A stretch of DNA of 64,000 bases from positions 15,003,489 to 15,067,488 of the forward strand of contig OX467090.1 in assembly GCA_950106755.1 (NCBI GenBank), written 5' to 3'. Below the pieces are notes generated by a model that was not told the DNA's origin, did no database searches, and saw only the letters and a list, made by a program, of their open reading frames with translations. Positions 47,785 through 60,040 of the stretch are shown piece by piece. Positions within the stretch are counted from its first letter, which is position 1, and the number at the start of each line of letters is the position of its first letter. The translations under genes and the position numbers were made by a program. This stretch comes from Climacium dendroides (Eukaryota; Streptophyta; Bryopsida; Hypnales; Climaciaceae).

Positions 47785-48398
47785 CTAAGACAGATACGCC
47801 AGAGGATGTGTTTGAGAGGGAATTTCGTAACGGTATCGTACCGATCTGAGCTGTGCGTAGGTGAACAACTTGATATCACAATTTGGTTGCACGACGTTTC
47901 CTTTCCCATCGGTGAGACTGTTGAACACACGCATGTAATCCTCCAGAGAAATTGTGGCCAGTTTTGCTCGTTTAGCGGACTTGGAAGACTTGGTAGTCCT
48001 TTTAGACTGCTGCTTCTCCGTGTCAGCTCCGAGCGGCTTCTGAAACGAGGATTCAGCTCCCTGCAGCATCTGTTGAGAAAATTCTGCGTCATAGTCCGTG
48101 AGAGCAGGAATGACAGCCGGGTTCCCATCCAGGAAGTTCTCTGTACAGAAGCGATTTCAGTTGAATTAGATTCCATCGACGCTGAGCTTCTGAATATCGG
48201 TACAGCGATTATGACTTATCCTAACAAACCATGGAGCCACGAACAAAACCCCTTGTTCAACCACTATGCGAGCTTATCCTCATATCATTTGATACATAAC
48301 CAAAATCAGTGAGGATCTTCCGTCCCCAAAGCCTGACAATGGTACTGAATTGAACTCTTGCATTTGAAAATAAGACACCTACCCGAAGGAGAAGCCAT
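47785..48398 (-). CDS. Small hypothetical protein, two exons
   Basis: A model on the minus strand joins 48398-48383 to 48140-47785 through a GT-AG intron in phase 1, giving about 123 residues. The start is MASPSENFLDGNPAVIPALT, followed by DYDAEFSQQMLQGAE. Then comes a Lys/Ser-rich basic stretch (QSKRTTKSSKSAKRAK), which could be a nuclear signal, and a final segment with ISLEDYMRVFNSLTDGKG. I do not recognise the family. In favour of a real gene are the acceptor in polypyrimidine context, a phase choice that opens a long frame, and exon-like composition. The frame also runs upstream of 48398 to about 48605, so the start is not certain. A different stop or another downstream exon is possible. 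Confidence 0.45.
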
Positions 48399-51300
48399 GA
48401 TACCGCACTCTTCTATTTTCCGCAGAGGAGAAGTTCCTTGTGCCTTCGAAGATTGTGTCGAAGGACTGTGAGACTGAGGATTCAAACTCTGCTTCGCCGC
48501 GCAAAGGCGCCATGTAATCTTCCCATTCAATTTAAGGCGCCACAAGCCAGATGAGGAGGCGGGAGTTAAGACGACGATGACCGGTTGAAGGAAACGATGA
48601 AGCAATTCTCATTCATCTTAGTTGACGCACGCATACGCAGTATTCATCCACACAAGTCGATGATCGTCTATGATAGCTGAAGCATTCATCGATATCGATG
48701 AACGGATAATTATCATTCATTCAGTGATGAGGACAACTAATCGGAAGTAAGAAGGGTAGCTCCGGTCTGAAATATCAAATGCATATCAAATATAAAACTT
48801 TACGGCTTTGTGTTGCTGCATGTAACCGTCAATGATTGTGTTGCAAGGGAGGGATTTTTTATTTTTATTTTTATTTCCCCAAAAAATTCGTCAAAACCAA
48901 AGAAGGAAGAGACCTTGCAAACACACAAAGATAAAAAAAAAATTCCAGCACAAATGGAGTGGCTCAACTATTTAAGCCTCATGAATTCATTGGAAGTACA
49001 TAAAATTAAATTGAAATTATTGTTGGTATAAAACTACTTGGCCAAAAATGTTCTATAATTGCAACTATTTTTAGATTTTTAAAGATTTTTAAAATGTCAT
49101 ACATACATATTTTTGTTGAATGTGGGCTTCTTTGTAATTAGCATGACAATTAATTCAATTAGCATAGTATTAATATAAACTTGCATTAATTTGGGAATTA
49201 GGAAAAATATGAGAACTTGCATATTTAAAACAACATTTTGAAAATTTTGTATTCATTTTACATAAATAAAATGAAAGGTGTTAACTAATGAAATAAAAAG
49301 CTAAATCAATAATTACTTTGACTTAAGTTTGAGAAATGTCAATTTCAATGGTGAAAATAATACAATAACTAACACATCACCTCAATTTTTGGTTTTGTTT
49401 AAAAATTAGTACCTTCAATTTGAAAAGAGTTAATTTTTTTTTATTACTATGCCTTCATGGAGACCGTAAAACAAAACTCTTTATAGCTTTCATCTCATTA
49501 ATCATTAAAAAGAATAGAATGATTTGAAAAAATATAAATATAAATATAAAAAGTCAATATTGCTAGCTCCTTGCATTGAAGTTGAAATTGGAAAAAAAAA
49601 AAAAAAATTGCAATACTTATTATGTTGGCATAAAACAAAATCTAATAGGTAAACCACAATAATTATAATTTATTATAAAAAATTATGTGCATAATTCAAA
49701 TATACAAGGGCACTAAAACCTATCAAAATTAATTTTGCAAGTGATCAGAGTAGACTATTTAAGACTTTGGGATCAAAACACTTGAATACTTGAATAAATA
49801 TTCAAATTGACATGACTACATTAAGAATTTTTTATAGTGAAAATTTGCTTTGAAATATTGAAATTGTAGTAGTGCTTTTTCTTTGAACAACATCATGTAT
49901 TGTAATCAAAGAAAAAAAATTCAATAAATTCAATAAAATCATATAAAAATATATCTACTCAAAAACAAAATATAAACTTTACATTCAGTTTTAGATCAAC
50001 ATACGGGAAAAGATCCTATTTTGAATAATTTAAGTCTATGATGTGTTCAATAGTTTGTTTTTTCCTTAAAAAAATTGTAGGAAAAATATTTTTGCAAATC
50101 GATTTGTTTATTGTTTTTTATTTTTAGTAATGAACTTTAAGAAGAAGAAAAAAAAATTGTAAATGAGAATTGTTAGATCTTGATATAAATCAGTAGGCCA
50201 ATTCATTCAAGGGGGGCTATTATGTTAGCCTAAAAGTCTAAGCCTATGAGCCTACAAGACTATAGATGGTACATCTATTTTATAAGTGTTTATCTTATAA
50301 AAACCTTCTATGATTATAGTGTAATCATATTATAGATACCTATTGATTATAAGTGTTTATATAAATGCCTTCAATGATTGTAGGATATCTACTTCTAAAT
50401 ATGCTAAAGGCTCATATGCTTGGATTTTCATGTTTACACATTAGCATCATTGTAACTCATTCAAACCATCACAAAAATTTATTCAATTATCTACATAGGA
50501 AAATGACTAAAGTGATTGTAGCAAGTTATCCAAGTGTTTAACATTAAGTGCTCCCTTACATGAAATCAGAGTATTTTTAAGCATACTGGGTGTTAGTAGT
50601 CATACCAATAAAATAAATCTCATCCAATAATGTATCTATATCCATTCCTAGATGATCATCATTCAAAAACAAATATAAATACACTTTGGGTTCATGCTAC
50701 CATATACTTTGTAACAAATTAGGACATAATCTATTACCAAATGCAAAAATGATTTGAATCATAGCCAATGTTTGTATAGATGATTCTATTATTGAAATTC
50801 ATGAGAAACGACATGCCCATTTATGTATTGGAGATGGATGAAAATGTGACCCATTTCTTCACGGAGACAAATGAAGATGTCACTAATTTCATGACACACA
50901 ATCTTGACAATGTTCAAATGTATACTACATATAGATAAATTGATGCTTAGATAGTTGATTCATTCCCAATTGATTCTTCATTTAGTCCATAAGGTAGAAA
51001 CACCCAAAATCGCACTTGTTCCTATTCTTTGTTCTTAGAATTATCCAATTGTGTCTCTAGACTTTGGTGAATACGTTCTCCACATGCTTATTATGGATTG
51101 GTCAACACATTTGAAGGACACATATTTGACTATGATTTGCTGACAGCTAATTTTTGTAAGGTTTAGTTTTGGGGGCACCTATGAGACAATTTTAGTGGTC
51201 TAAACAGCCAACACTTTGAAAAATCATAGAAATTAAATACAATGTCCAAAAAATATATATATTTTTTAATATTCATGATTTTCACTTGCATATACTACAA

Positions 51301-51665
51301 AAATATTATTTTTTAGAAAAATACTCCTCCAACTATGCTGAATTGCTTAAAGTAACGTTTTTGGATGTTTCTACCTTAGTTAACCTTTTTTCCATCCAGT
51401 GAGATGAAATGAAATGCAAAACAGACCACTTCCGCAACCTGGGTTGCTGGGTTGCTGGCGTGCTGGCGTGTCAACCTACCTACCTTCCGACCGACCAAGT
51501 GATCGACTCGGTCGGCCCGTCGGCGGAGCAGTACTGGATGATCATGGATTGCCTGCGCCCTTGAAACTCCGTCGCCATAGCCACGGCTCCTTCTTTTAAA
51601 TTCGATCATCGAGAACATCCTTGCTCTGGTTGTGGAAGGAAGGGTTTATCTTCTTCAACATCGCC
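48399..51665. other. AT-rich intergenic region, no gene seen
   Basis: 48399-48800 is balanced and is probably the leader and promoter of the minus-strand small gene. 48800-51370 is strongly AT-rich with poly-A tracts and no coding frame. 51400-51665 becomes GC-rich and is the likely promoter and leader of the cyclophilin gene. Confidence 0.45.
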
Positions 51666-53559
51666 ATGGCTGCCTGTACCGCCATCGTCGTACGCACCCA
51701 TCCTGCGGTTCTAGTTCGAGCTATGATGCTACTCTTGTGGTTGCCCTGCGTGAAATGAATGTGGCAGAGACTAACCATTTCGTCTGCAGGGCAATGTTGC
51801 TTCCCAAGGGTGGTCTTCTTCGCTGCCGAGGAGCAATGGCGAAGTGGTCTCCTCCGTCAGTAACTCGGTTCCTGGGAGTGGCCGGCGACATGCCACTTTG
51901 GGATTCTCCTCCAGCAGCTTCGGCGCTTCCTGCAAGCAATTGCGCATGGATTCGTCACCAGCATCGTCTGTCAGCAGGAAGCCGTTCGCCGTTCTAGCCC
52001 CGAAGGTGCGCCTGGACTTGCATTTCCATGTTGGGTTTGTTGGTTTCTTCGGGACTGGACTTTGGGGCCGACGTCCTGATTCAATTACGGGATGGACCCT
52101 TCTAGGAATGCCACGTTTTCTAGTGTGGCGATTCTGACAGGCGATGTGCTGGGCAGTCTGAAGTGAAGACTCAAGCTAAGGTGACGAAGAAATGTTATTT
52201 TGATATCACGATTGATGGCAAGCCAGAGGGTCGTGTTGTTCTGGGACTTTTCGGTGATGACGTTCCGAAAACGGCCGAGAATTTCCGTGCTCTTTGCACA
52301 GGTTTGATGCTCTTCATTCTCCTGATGGTTCTAGTTACTGTTCCGCAGCATCTTATCTTCGAGCATCTGGCCGCAGAGTCTGGGTATCTTTTGTCTGTAA
52401 TCAGGAATCCAATCAATAATGCAATGATGTCATTGGCACACCAGCATACAGAATTTCGAATGGAGTCGAATTCATGTCCCCGCTTTGTGTGATTCATCAA
52501 GTTCTAATCTTTTACATTCCAGTTGTTGATATCCACTGTCATTGATGCATTGGTTTTGCTGTGACGTCCAAGTTTTGTTGATACGCATTATTTCAATGCT
52601 GTTTTCCAGGTGAGAAGGGGTTCGGGTACAAGGGTTCGGCTTTCCATCGTGTTATCAAGCAGTTCATGATCCAGGGTGGTGATTTTGACAAGGGCAATGT
52701 ATGTTGCTGGTCCTCGCTCATTTAGTTTTCTGCATTGCCCCCCCCCATTTTTTTTTTCTGTTCTGGAAATGTATCAGGGTTAAAGCACATGATGTGACTT
52801 TTTAGAGGAGTGTTTACCTGTAGTTGTGGTTAGCATGTACAAATCAAGCCCGCTCTCCTTGACTCCTTTTATCCCTTTTTGGATATTTGTATGCAGGGCA
52901 CTGGTGGATACAGTATCTACGGCAACAAGTTCAAGGATGAGAACTTCAAGCGTAAGTTGTTTAGTTTGTGGTTTGCCTTCCATTCTTCACTGTTGACCTC
53001 CCTTGAAGCAGAATTGGTTTCACTTGACCGACTTGTGGATTTGATGTTCAGTGAAGCATACCGGTGAAGGAATTTTGAGTATGGCAAATGCTGGGCCTAA
53101 CACCAACGGAAGCCAGTTTTTCCTTTGCACTGTAGAGGTACGCCAAGAGAGAAGTACTTCTTTACCTTAATTTTGCAACTCGATAAAGTCTGTTTCAAGG
53201 GTGGTGGCGAAGAAGAAAAATTGATGTTCTAATCTGAATACTCATTCTGTAATGTTTGAATTGGATGTTTGTGTATTGGGAGTCAGTGGGAAACGTTGAC
53301 TGAAGTTCTGGCTTACTCCAGCTCATGTCAGTCTTGGGTTTCTGGATGGTCTGCTTTTGACAATAGAACGATTTCTTTAGTTTTCCTGACAAAGTTTTGT
53401 TTTGTTTCCTTGCAGACCCCATGGCTTGATGGGCGACATGTTGTATTCGGACAAGTGATTGAAGGTATGGACGTGGTGAAGAAAATTGAGGGTCTAGACA
53501 CTGATCGAAGGGACAATCCCAAGAAGAAGTGTGTCATTGCTGCTTCTGGCGAGTTGTAG
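51666..53559 (+). CDS. CYP20-3: Peptidyl-prolyl cis-trans isomerase, cyclophilin, plastid type (CYP20-3-like)
   Basis: Model of seven exons: 51666-51749, 51790-52005, 52157-52301, 52610-52698, 52897-52951, 53052-53137, 53416-53559, in phase, about 272 residues. Residues 1-105 are Ser/Ala/Arg-rich with few acids, like a chloroplast transit peptide. Residues from about 109 are a complete cyclophilin domain: [59 protein letters not shown]-type core ([16 protein letters not shown]), [16 protein letters not shown] and a GEL end. The catalytic Arg of FHRV, the Phe/Met/Gln of FMIQGGDF, the Phe of FFLC, the Trp of PWLDG and the His of RHVV are all present, so proline isomerase activity is expected. 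Plastid stroma is inferred from the leader. Exon 1 is uncertain, since its intron would be only 40 bases. The start could instead lie in exon 2. Confidence 0.9.
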
Positions 53560-54619
53560 GTTCCCAAGAGGTGCTTTTAGGAGTTTGTCTTACTGTAATT
53601 TCAGTTACAGTGAGCCTGCTTCTGCGGATGTTCTTAGTTGAGCTTGAGGGTGGTATGAGCAGAAGTATCACCATTGGGCCCCATTGTTAGGACACTTTTT
53701 CTGTGCACTATTCAACGTGGATTGGCTTCGATACTTTCTTGAGACACCAGTCTTGCAACAAAAATTTGTAAGACCAGTTATGTGCAGATGTTTTGAGCCA
53801 AAGGAGATATTCAAAGCGTTTGTTCCAGGAGTTGCTAGTGTGTTGATAAATTAGCCCTTATCAATGCCTATCAAACGAGTGAATTACTTTTGTGAACTCA
53901 GGCTGAATAAAAAAGAATCTCTCCGTGCAAGCAATATGTAGGTGCAGTGAGAGAATGCTTCTCAAGCACTGCACGCATTCGTACAGAGCTCAGTATTATT
54001 GTGTGCATGCTCGGCCCCACGCAATCACTCACGCCACAGAATCAGAAAAGAGTTAAAGATAGACTCAGTGCTTGTACTTCTACTCACATGCAGGGTTGCT
54101 TAGCTTGACATCGTGGGTCCTTGAAGGCATTGCCCGTTGCAGCTACTCAGTGTTGGTTTTTATTATGGAGGAAGTACAAGCATAATCTCTGGATACAGAT
54201 GTCGACAAGTTCGACGGAGTCGTGATGTTGAGAATGATTTTATTGCGAGTAGTAGTCAATGGAGACTTTGAATGGGCATTGGTAGTTTCATGAGGATGAG
54301 GTTTTGTTAGGGTTTGAGTGGTTCGGGGGAGAAGCGCAAGGGCTGGCCGCTTTCTTTCCACGAGCTTGTACACATGCGGACTCAGTTCCATCCGAGAGTA
54401 GAATTTCTCCGGTCCGTCCGAGCACCTTCCATGGCGGTTTCTTTGCTCTTATCAAACCAAGGACGTATCCTAACTCGCTCAAGATACTAACACGTTCAAT
54501 GGCGCGTTGCCAATTGCTGTGGTCGGCAACGTCGTGAAACGAGGGTTATAGGTTACCAGGAAGCCCGTTCTTTGAAGAGTGAGCTAGTGAGCGCTTCGTG
54601 TGGGTTTATACTTTTGAAA
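53560..54619. other. Intergenic region between cyclophilin and the CEP120-like gene
   Basis: Holds the cyclophilin 3' untranslated region and the promoter or leader of the next gene. Open frames near 54143-54540 are short and conflict with each other; none is called. Confidence 0.45.
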
Positions 54620-57600
54620 ATGAGGGGATGGGAATCCAACAACGGAAACTCGAGCAGTAGTGAAGGGGAAGGAAAGGAAATAACGAGCGTGGAAGAAGAG
54701 GCGCGATTGTTTTGCATCAGCATCAATGTTTGCAGCTTCAAAGCCACCCAGCACTTGCCCATGCGTTCCGTCAATTTGTTTGTGCGAGTCGTGCTGCCGG
54801 AGATCGTGCGAGCTGCCGTGGAGGCGAGTGATCTGCCCTCGAAGATTACGGCGTCGCTGCGGACTCACCCTCCTGTGCTTGTTGAGCGCAGTACTGAAGT
54901 CAATATTTCCAATGGGTAAGCCCGTTCTTGGAGACCATGATCTGCTCTCCTGCATTCCATCTCTCGCGTCTGTCATACGTTCTTTCATTCTTCCTCGTGT
55001 ATGTTGGAATGAATGGGTATCGTGCAGGAAGAGGATTCTTCCGGTATTGACCTTGGTCTCTTGCTGACCATCCCTTACTCACCATCAGTATGCAAGGGCT
55101 TGTGTTGCTTAATCACAGCAAATTTTTGAGATCGTTTAATGTAATCGGAGTGTTGTAATGCCTTCCTTTATGTACTGTGCTAAAAAATAGAGTTTATATC
55201 CTTTGTGTAAACGCGTCCCCTTAATATTTAGTGCTCTTCAAAGCAGCTTTCCTACTTTGAAGGTCCGAAAACATATAGCAGTGTTGATTGTATGGAGGAT
55301 CGTTCTTGGGTGGGACTGTCCAGACAGAGGTTTCTCCGCAGAAGCAAAGAAAGATGACTGATTGATGATGGCTGGGTGTGGGGGTTGCTGGATGATCACA
55401 TTGTGGCTTCACAGTTACGTTACATTGAAACTTCCTGCTTCACCAATTGCCATGACTGCAATGCTGGCGTTAGGACCCGAGGTTAAAGCTTATATTCTTC
55501 ATCGAGACAAGTAAGATATTATGCCTGTTTCTTCTTCCCTTTTCGTTTGAATCCTCGAAATTAGTAGTGTTTGATTCTTGAAGATTGGAGAAATACTGTT
55601 TTACTGCTGCATTTGCAGATATGCAGCAGATTCTGTACTTGGTGTCGCCAATTTACCTATGAAGCTTCTCATGGAGCAACCAGTGATAGATGGATATGCC
55701 TCCGTGCAGGGTCCTGGTACTGTTGGGGGAAAGGTTGAAGACGTAAGCATGCTGATCTATCACTGTGAACTCTTTATTGCCGAGTCTTTAGCCACATTTG
55801 CTGAATCCTTAGCCACATTGCTGATCCTTGACAACGAATTCTTGACAATGAATCCTTGACATCTTTTTTCCTGCCAAAATATTTTTTTCCCGGTGCTGGA
55901 GAAAAATTTGGTTCTCTTAAAGCTGAGGCATATCTTGAAATGCAGGTAAAAATTGGATCACTACGAGTTGTTCTCGCTATTGAAGATATTGGTGCTGTGG
56001 TTAGCACCGAGCCTGTAAAATTCAGGATAGGTGCATCTCCTGGCCCTGCACGGCAGCCACGATCAGATGACATTGCTGCTGCAAAACGCAATGTCTTGTT
56101 TTCTGCTGATTGTAGCCATATGAAAGGAGAGCCAGACACTGTGCAGAATCTAGGTGAGGCAGAGCCAGGGGAAGTGCTGATGCAGGCATTGAGTAGTAGT
56201 AGTGAGACTCCTTGCAATAAAAGAAGGAAGAGCGTATCCTCTAGTTGGAAAACGACATCTCCAAAGAAGGGTCCTTCAATGAGTGATGCTGGTGGACATA
56301 TGAAGTCCAGAGATGGGGCGAGCGATGAAGATATTCGCAGACTACCAGAATACGAGATGGCATGGGAGTTTGAGATGTGGCGAAGATCAGAGGAAGCTAG
56401 ATGGCTTGAGGATTTGAAACAGCGGGAAGCAGCTAGGATGAGTGAACTTGAAGCAGACTGGAGGAAGAAAGAGAACCAACGTGTTGCTGAAATGCGCAAT
56501 TTCCAAGCAGTGCAAGCTGAACTGGAGGCCAAGTTACGGTAGGGATCTATCTCTTGTGCAAGACTCTTATCGTGTATCTGGATGATTCGAGGTAAAAAAA
56601 AATGAACACCAAATTTGTCGCCAAAAACCTTTGTCCCTTATAATAGACAAGGCTTATTTTTTATGCCCTGGTTTTTGAATTTAACAGCAGTCTAGAATTT
56701 TTTGACGCAACAGGGCAACGCTTTCTAAGTTGGAAAAACGAGAGAGAAGTGTAAATGTTGCAGAAGAAGGTCTCGAAAGTCGTAAAGAAGCATTGGAACG
56801 AGCATATGCAAATCGCACTTCTGATGCTCAGGTTCATGCTTGAAGAGCAGTACATGCTGAATTATCGACTTCCTGCAAGACACTGAAGCTCAAGAACCAA
56901 TTTGCTTAATAAATTTAGAATACCCACTCATATCATAATTAGAGGACTAACCTGTTCACGATGATCGTCTTTGTTACTAGATGTCGCAAATTTGGGCGCA
57001 TATCAATCAGAGTATTTTTATGGTGCTTCTGCCAGGTTGCAGTTAAGAGGCTGGAGGCTGAATGCGAGCATCGTCTGGAGCTCGAGCGGAGTAAGCTCAC
57101 TTCTTTGCAAGAGCAGTATGGAGTGCTTGAGCAGAGATTGGCAACCTCGAATGACTCACTAGCAAATTTGGAGAAACAGTTTCAAGATTATAAATCTGCA
57201 TTAAGAAATACCAAGGAGTCTGACCTTTTGGGGCAGATCTTTGGTCTGAAACAGCAGTGTTGCAATCTGGAGCGGAAATGTGAGCTAGCGATCCATTCTA
57301 GAGATGATTATAAATCCCAGGTACGTCGTCATTTTTGTTGAGTGTCGATGATGAGTCCTGTCCTGATGAATGGTTGTTGTTGGTCTTAGACTGCCCAGTT
57401 GAACACTAATTGAAAAGCTTTCACTTTGTTAACCCTTAGGTGATGAAGATGGCGAAGGAACTGGCTAAGTTACATCGTGTACGGGAGGTTCAGCGGCACC
57501 AGGCCACTGAAGACAAGCTTCGACTGGAGTCGCGAGCCGTTGCTGCCATTGTGAAATCCCAGTGCCAGAAGGCAAGAGAGGATCGGTTGGAGCTGCAAAG

Positions 57601-58540
57601 CCTTAAGAAGCAGCTAAGCCTTCTTCAGCTCCGGGAACAAAAAGCATTGACTGCTCCGCAGGAGTATGAAATTTCTCCGGAGAGACGGAATCCCACGGTC
57701 ATTCACCAATCTTCATCTCCTACAAGGAAGAGTGGTCTGCCCAATCTTGCTCTGCCTGGAGTTGCCAAGTGCAAGGATGAAGCACAACCGCCATCTGGTC
57801 TCCAAATATTTCAGGTCTGTTCTAGGTTGTATTTTTGTTCCGCCCACTGCAAACTGCTACCCTTGTCATTTTAGAACTAGTGCACGCGCTCAGAACCCGC
57901 AAGTGCTTAAATGGCCCAAAGTGGCCACTAGGAGTGGCTTCAAAACGGTAACCAAATAAACCAATAATAACAAGAAATCATGTTCTACATTTAGATGTTA
58001 GTGTAATTATTTATAAGATGCCCAATTGAATTTTATATTTGTAGTTCAGGAATTTCAGAAGATTACCGTTCGCATTGCAGAAATAGTAATGTAATTATCT
58101 GCCAATTCATGTTACTTCTGAATTTGAGGATAGGCTGCATTGACAACGACAGGACTCACAAATTTGTTGGACGTGGAGGGTGGTTTTATGCATCACAGAT
58201 GCTAATCCGTAACGATAGTGACTGCTTGTTCTCGCAGGATTCGTCAGACGTATTAAAACACGGAGAACCTGCTCCCAATACTCTCCGGTCCACGCAACAG
58301 ATTCAAGTCCCTACTGAACAAAGTGGTGCAATCACGAAGCCCTGTCACGGTGGTTTTGGACATAAAGACTCCACTCCTCTCGACTTTGAGCTGATTTCGA
58401 AAGCAAACAAAAGTAAGCTTGAGAAACTTCAGAAGCAGAGAGCTTATTTACTTGGAACGGGGGTTTATAATGCAGGTGATCGCGTCATCAAAGGATTAGA
58501 CCAGGAGATCCAGATGCTAATGACTGGTGCCGTTCATTAA
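54620..58540 (+). CDS. CEP120: CEP120-like centriole assembly protein (C2 domain plus coiled coil)
   Basis: Eight exons: 54620-54915, 55415-55510, 55619-55742, 55946-56538, 56714-56831, 57036-57320, 57440-57814, 58238-58540, all in phase, about 729 residues. Residues 30-185 look like a C2 domain (LFCISINVCSFKATQHLP, VNLFVRVVLP, YVTLKLPASP, LGVANLPMKLL, KIGSLRVVLAIEDIG). A low-complexity linker follows, then a long coiled coil from about 290 to 560 (AWEFEMWRRSEEARWLEDLK, RLEAECEHRLELERSKL). The end (KLEKLQKQRAYLLGTGVYN, then VIKGLDQEIQMLM) resembles the CEP120 C-terminus, which has the same LL-TGVY and LD-QI pattern. CEP120 is required for centriole duplication and elongation. Animal CEP120 is about 986 residues with further N-terminal C2 domains, so this protein is shorter or its first exons are missed. 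No in-frame upstream exon was found. Confidence 0.75.
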
Positions 58541-60040
58541 GTATAAAACAAAGCTCTGCGGGTGGCAGAATTTGTCTGTGTTTCTATCCCAATTATTTTG
58601 GAATTTGGGATCAATTTTGCTGAGCTCCACACTGAACAGGAATTAAACTGTCAGCCTGGTATTGCTGCTGGTGTTGGTCATGAGAGGTAGAACTATTCAA
58701 AATTTTGCATAGAGCAAAAGCATTGAAATGCCATAGTTATGGATTTTGATTTTCCATCCACATCAGCTTTTACATATGTTCCAGCAACTATTCTGTGACA
58801 CGTGACTTTCAGCCAGATTGTCCCTGCATCTCTGCCTCGCTTTTCAAGTAAGGTTCTACTCAACCAAAACTTTGTCATATTCATTGTAAGCTTAGACGTA
58901 GCTTTTGTCAATGCATTGTCTCTTTTCTTTCCTTCTGGTTGCGAGCCAAAAAAATGTGATGGCCTAGCCATCAAAAAGGCCATGGTTGCAAAGGCCTCCT
59001 CACTCAATCCAATTCCTTGACCTTGAACAATTGGAAGAAGTCTTCTTTGCAAGGAATTCTAATTGCACAAAATGCAAATGCAAATGCATATGAGGCCTCA
59101 AATCTAACATTATTTACCAATGGTAGTTGCAGAGAATACTACTTTATTCACTAATATGAATATACTTAGTGAAAAAGACTATTTTCCTACATCCAATATT
59201 TGCATTGCAAATGGTCCACTTCAATATTTCTCTTGCATTGATGATGCTTATCTCACATGCTTCTTAATTACATGAAATCAATTGTATTCTTCCATTACTT
59301 TTTTTGTTGAGTCTTCAACCTTCAACAATTGCAATATATTTTGTCATTGCCTTTTGTTATTACCTTATATTAATTTCTAAGTACCATGGCATCCATATAT
59401 TGGATGATGAACAAATTACTTTACAACAATGATTGTACATACCAGTATACCTTCTCATTCATCCCAAACAATTTTTAAATCTTTATAAGATGATATTTGT
59501 GTATGACCAATTTGGTGAAATTGATATAAATAATATGTTCGTACAAAGATATAAGTAAAAATGTGCAAAAATATGATTAATGATTCACCCATTAAAGGGG
59601 TGGAGAGATTTAAAAGCCATTTTGAATGTAGTAATGTAGGATAATTGTAAGAGGAAGAAAGTGAAAGGAAAGAAATAAGAAAATTTTAAATATTAATGAA
59701 TTTTTCAATAGAAAGTGAAAAAAAATTTATATCATATTCAAAATTTTGATTTCTTTTTTCCAATAGGTACATTGGTCTATATTATAGTGTAGAACATTTT
59801 AGTCTATATCAAATTATTGTGCCTTTCTAAAAACTAGGAAAGCAATAGATCATAGTTTTAGGTCTAAAGTTCAAATTGTAATTAAATATTAAATTTTAGA
59901 AAACTAGAAAATCTTCATGTTATTTGAAGTAGAAATTGAATTTGATAGGTTGCATTTCATTAGTAAAATAAAATTTATAAAAAATATTTTTTATGGCTAA
60001 AATTAAGATTATGAATAAGAAATTAGACTTTTTTTTATAA
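58541..60040. other. AT-rich intergenic region, no gene seen
   Basis: The start is probably the 3' untranslated region of the CEP120-like gene. The remainder is AT-rich with poly-T and poly-A tracts and no credible open frame. Confidence 0.45.
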
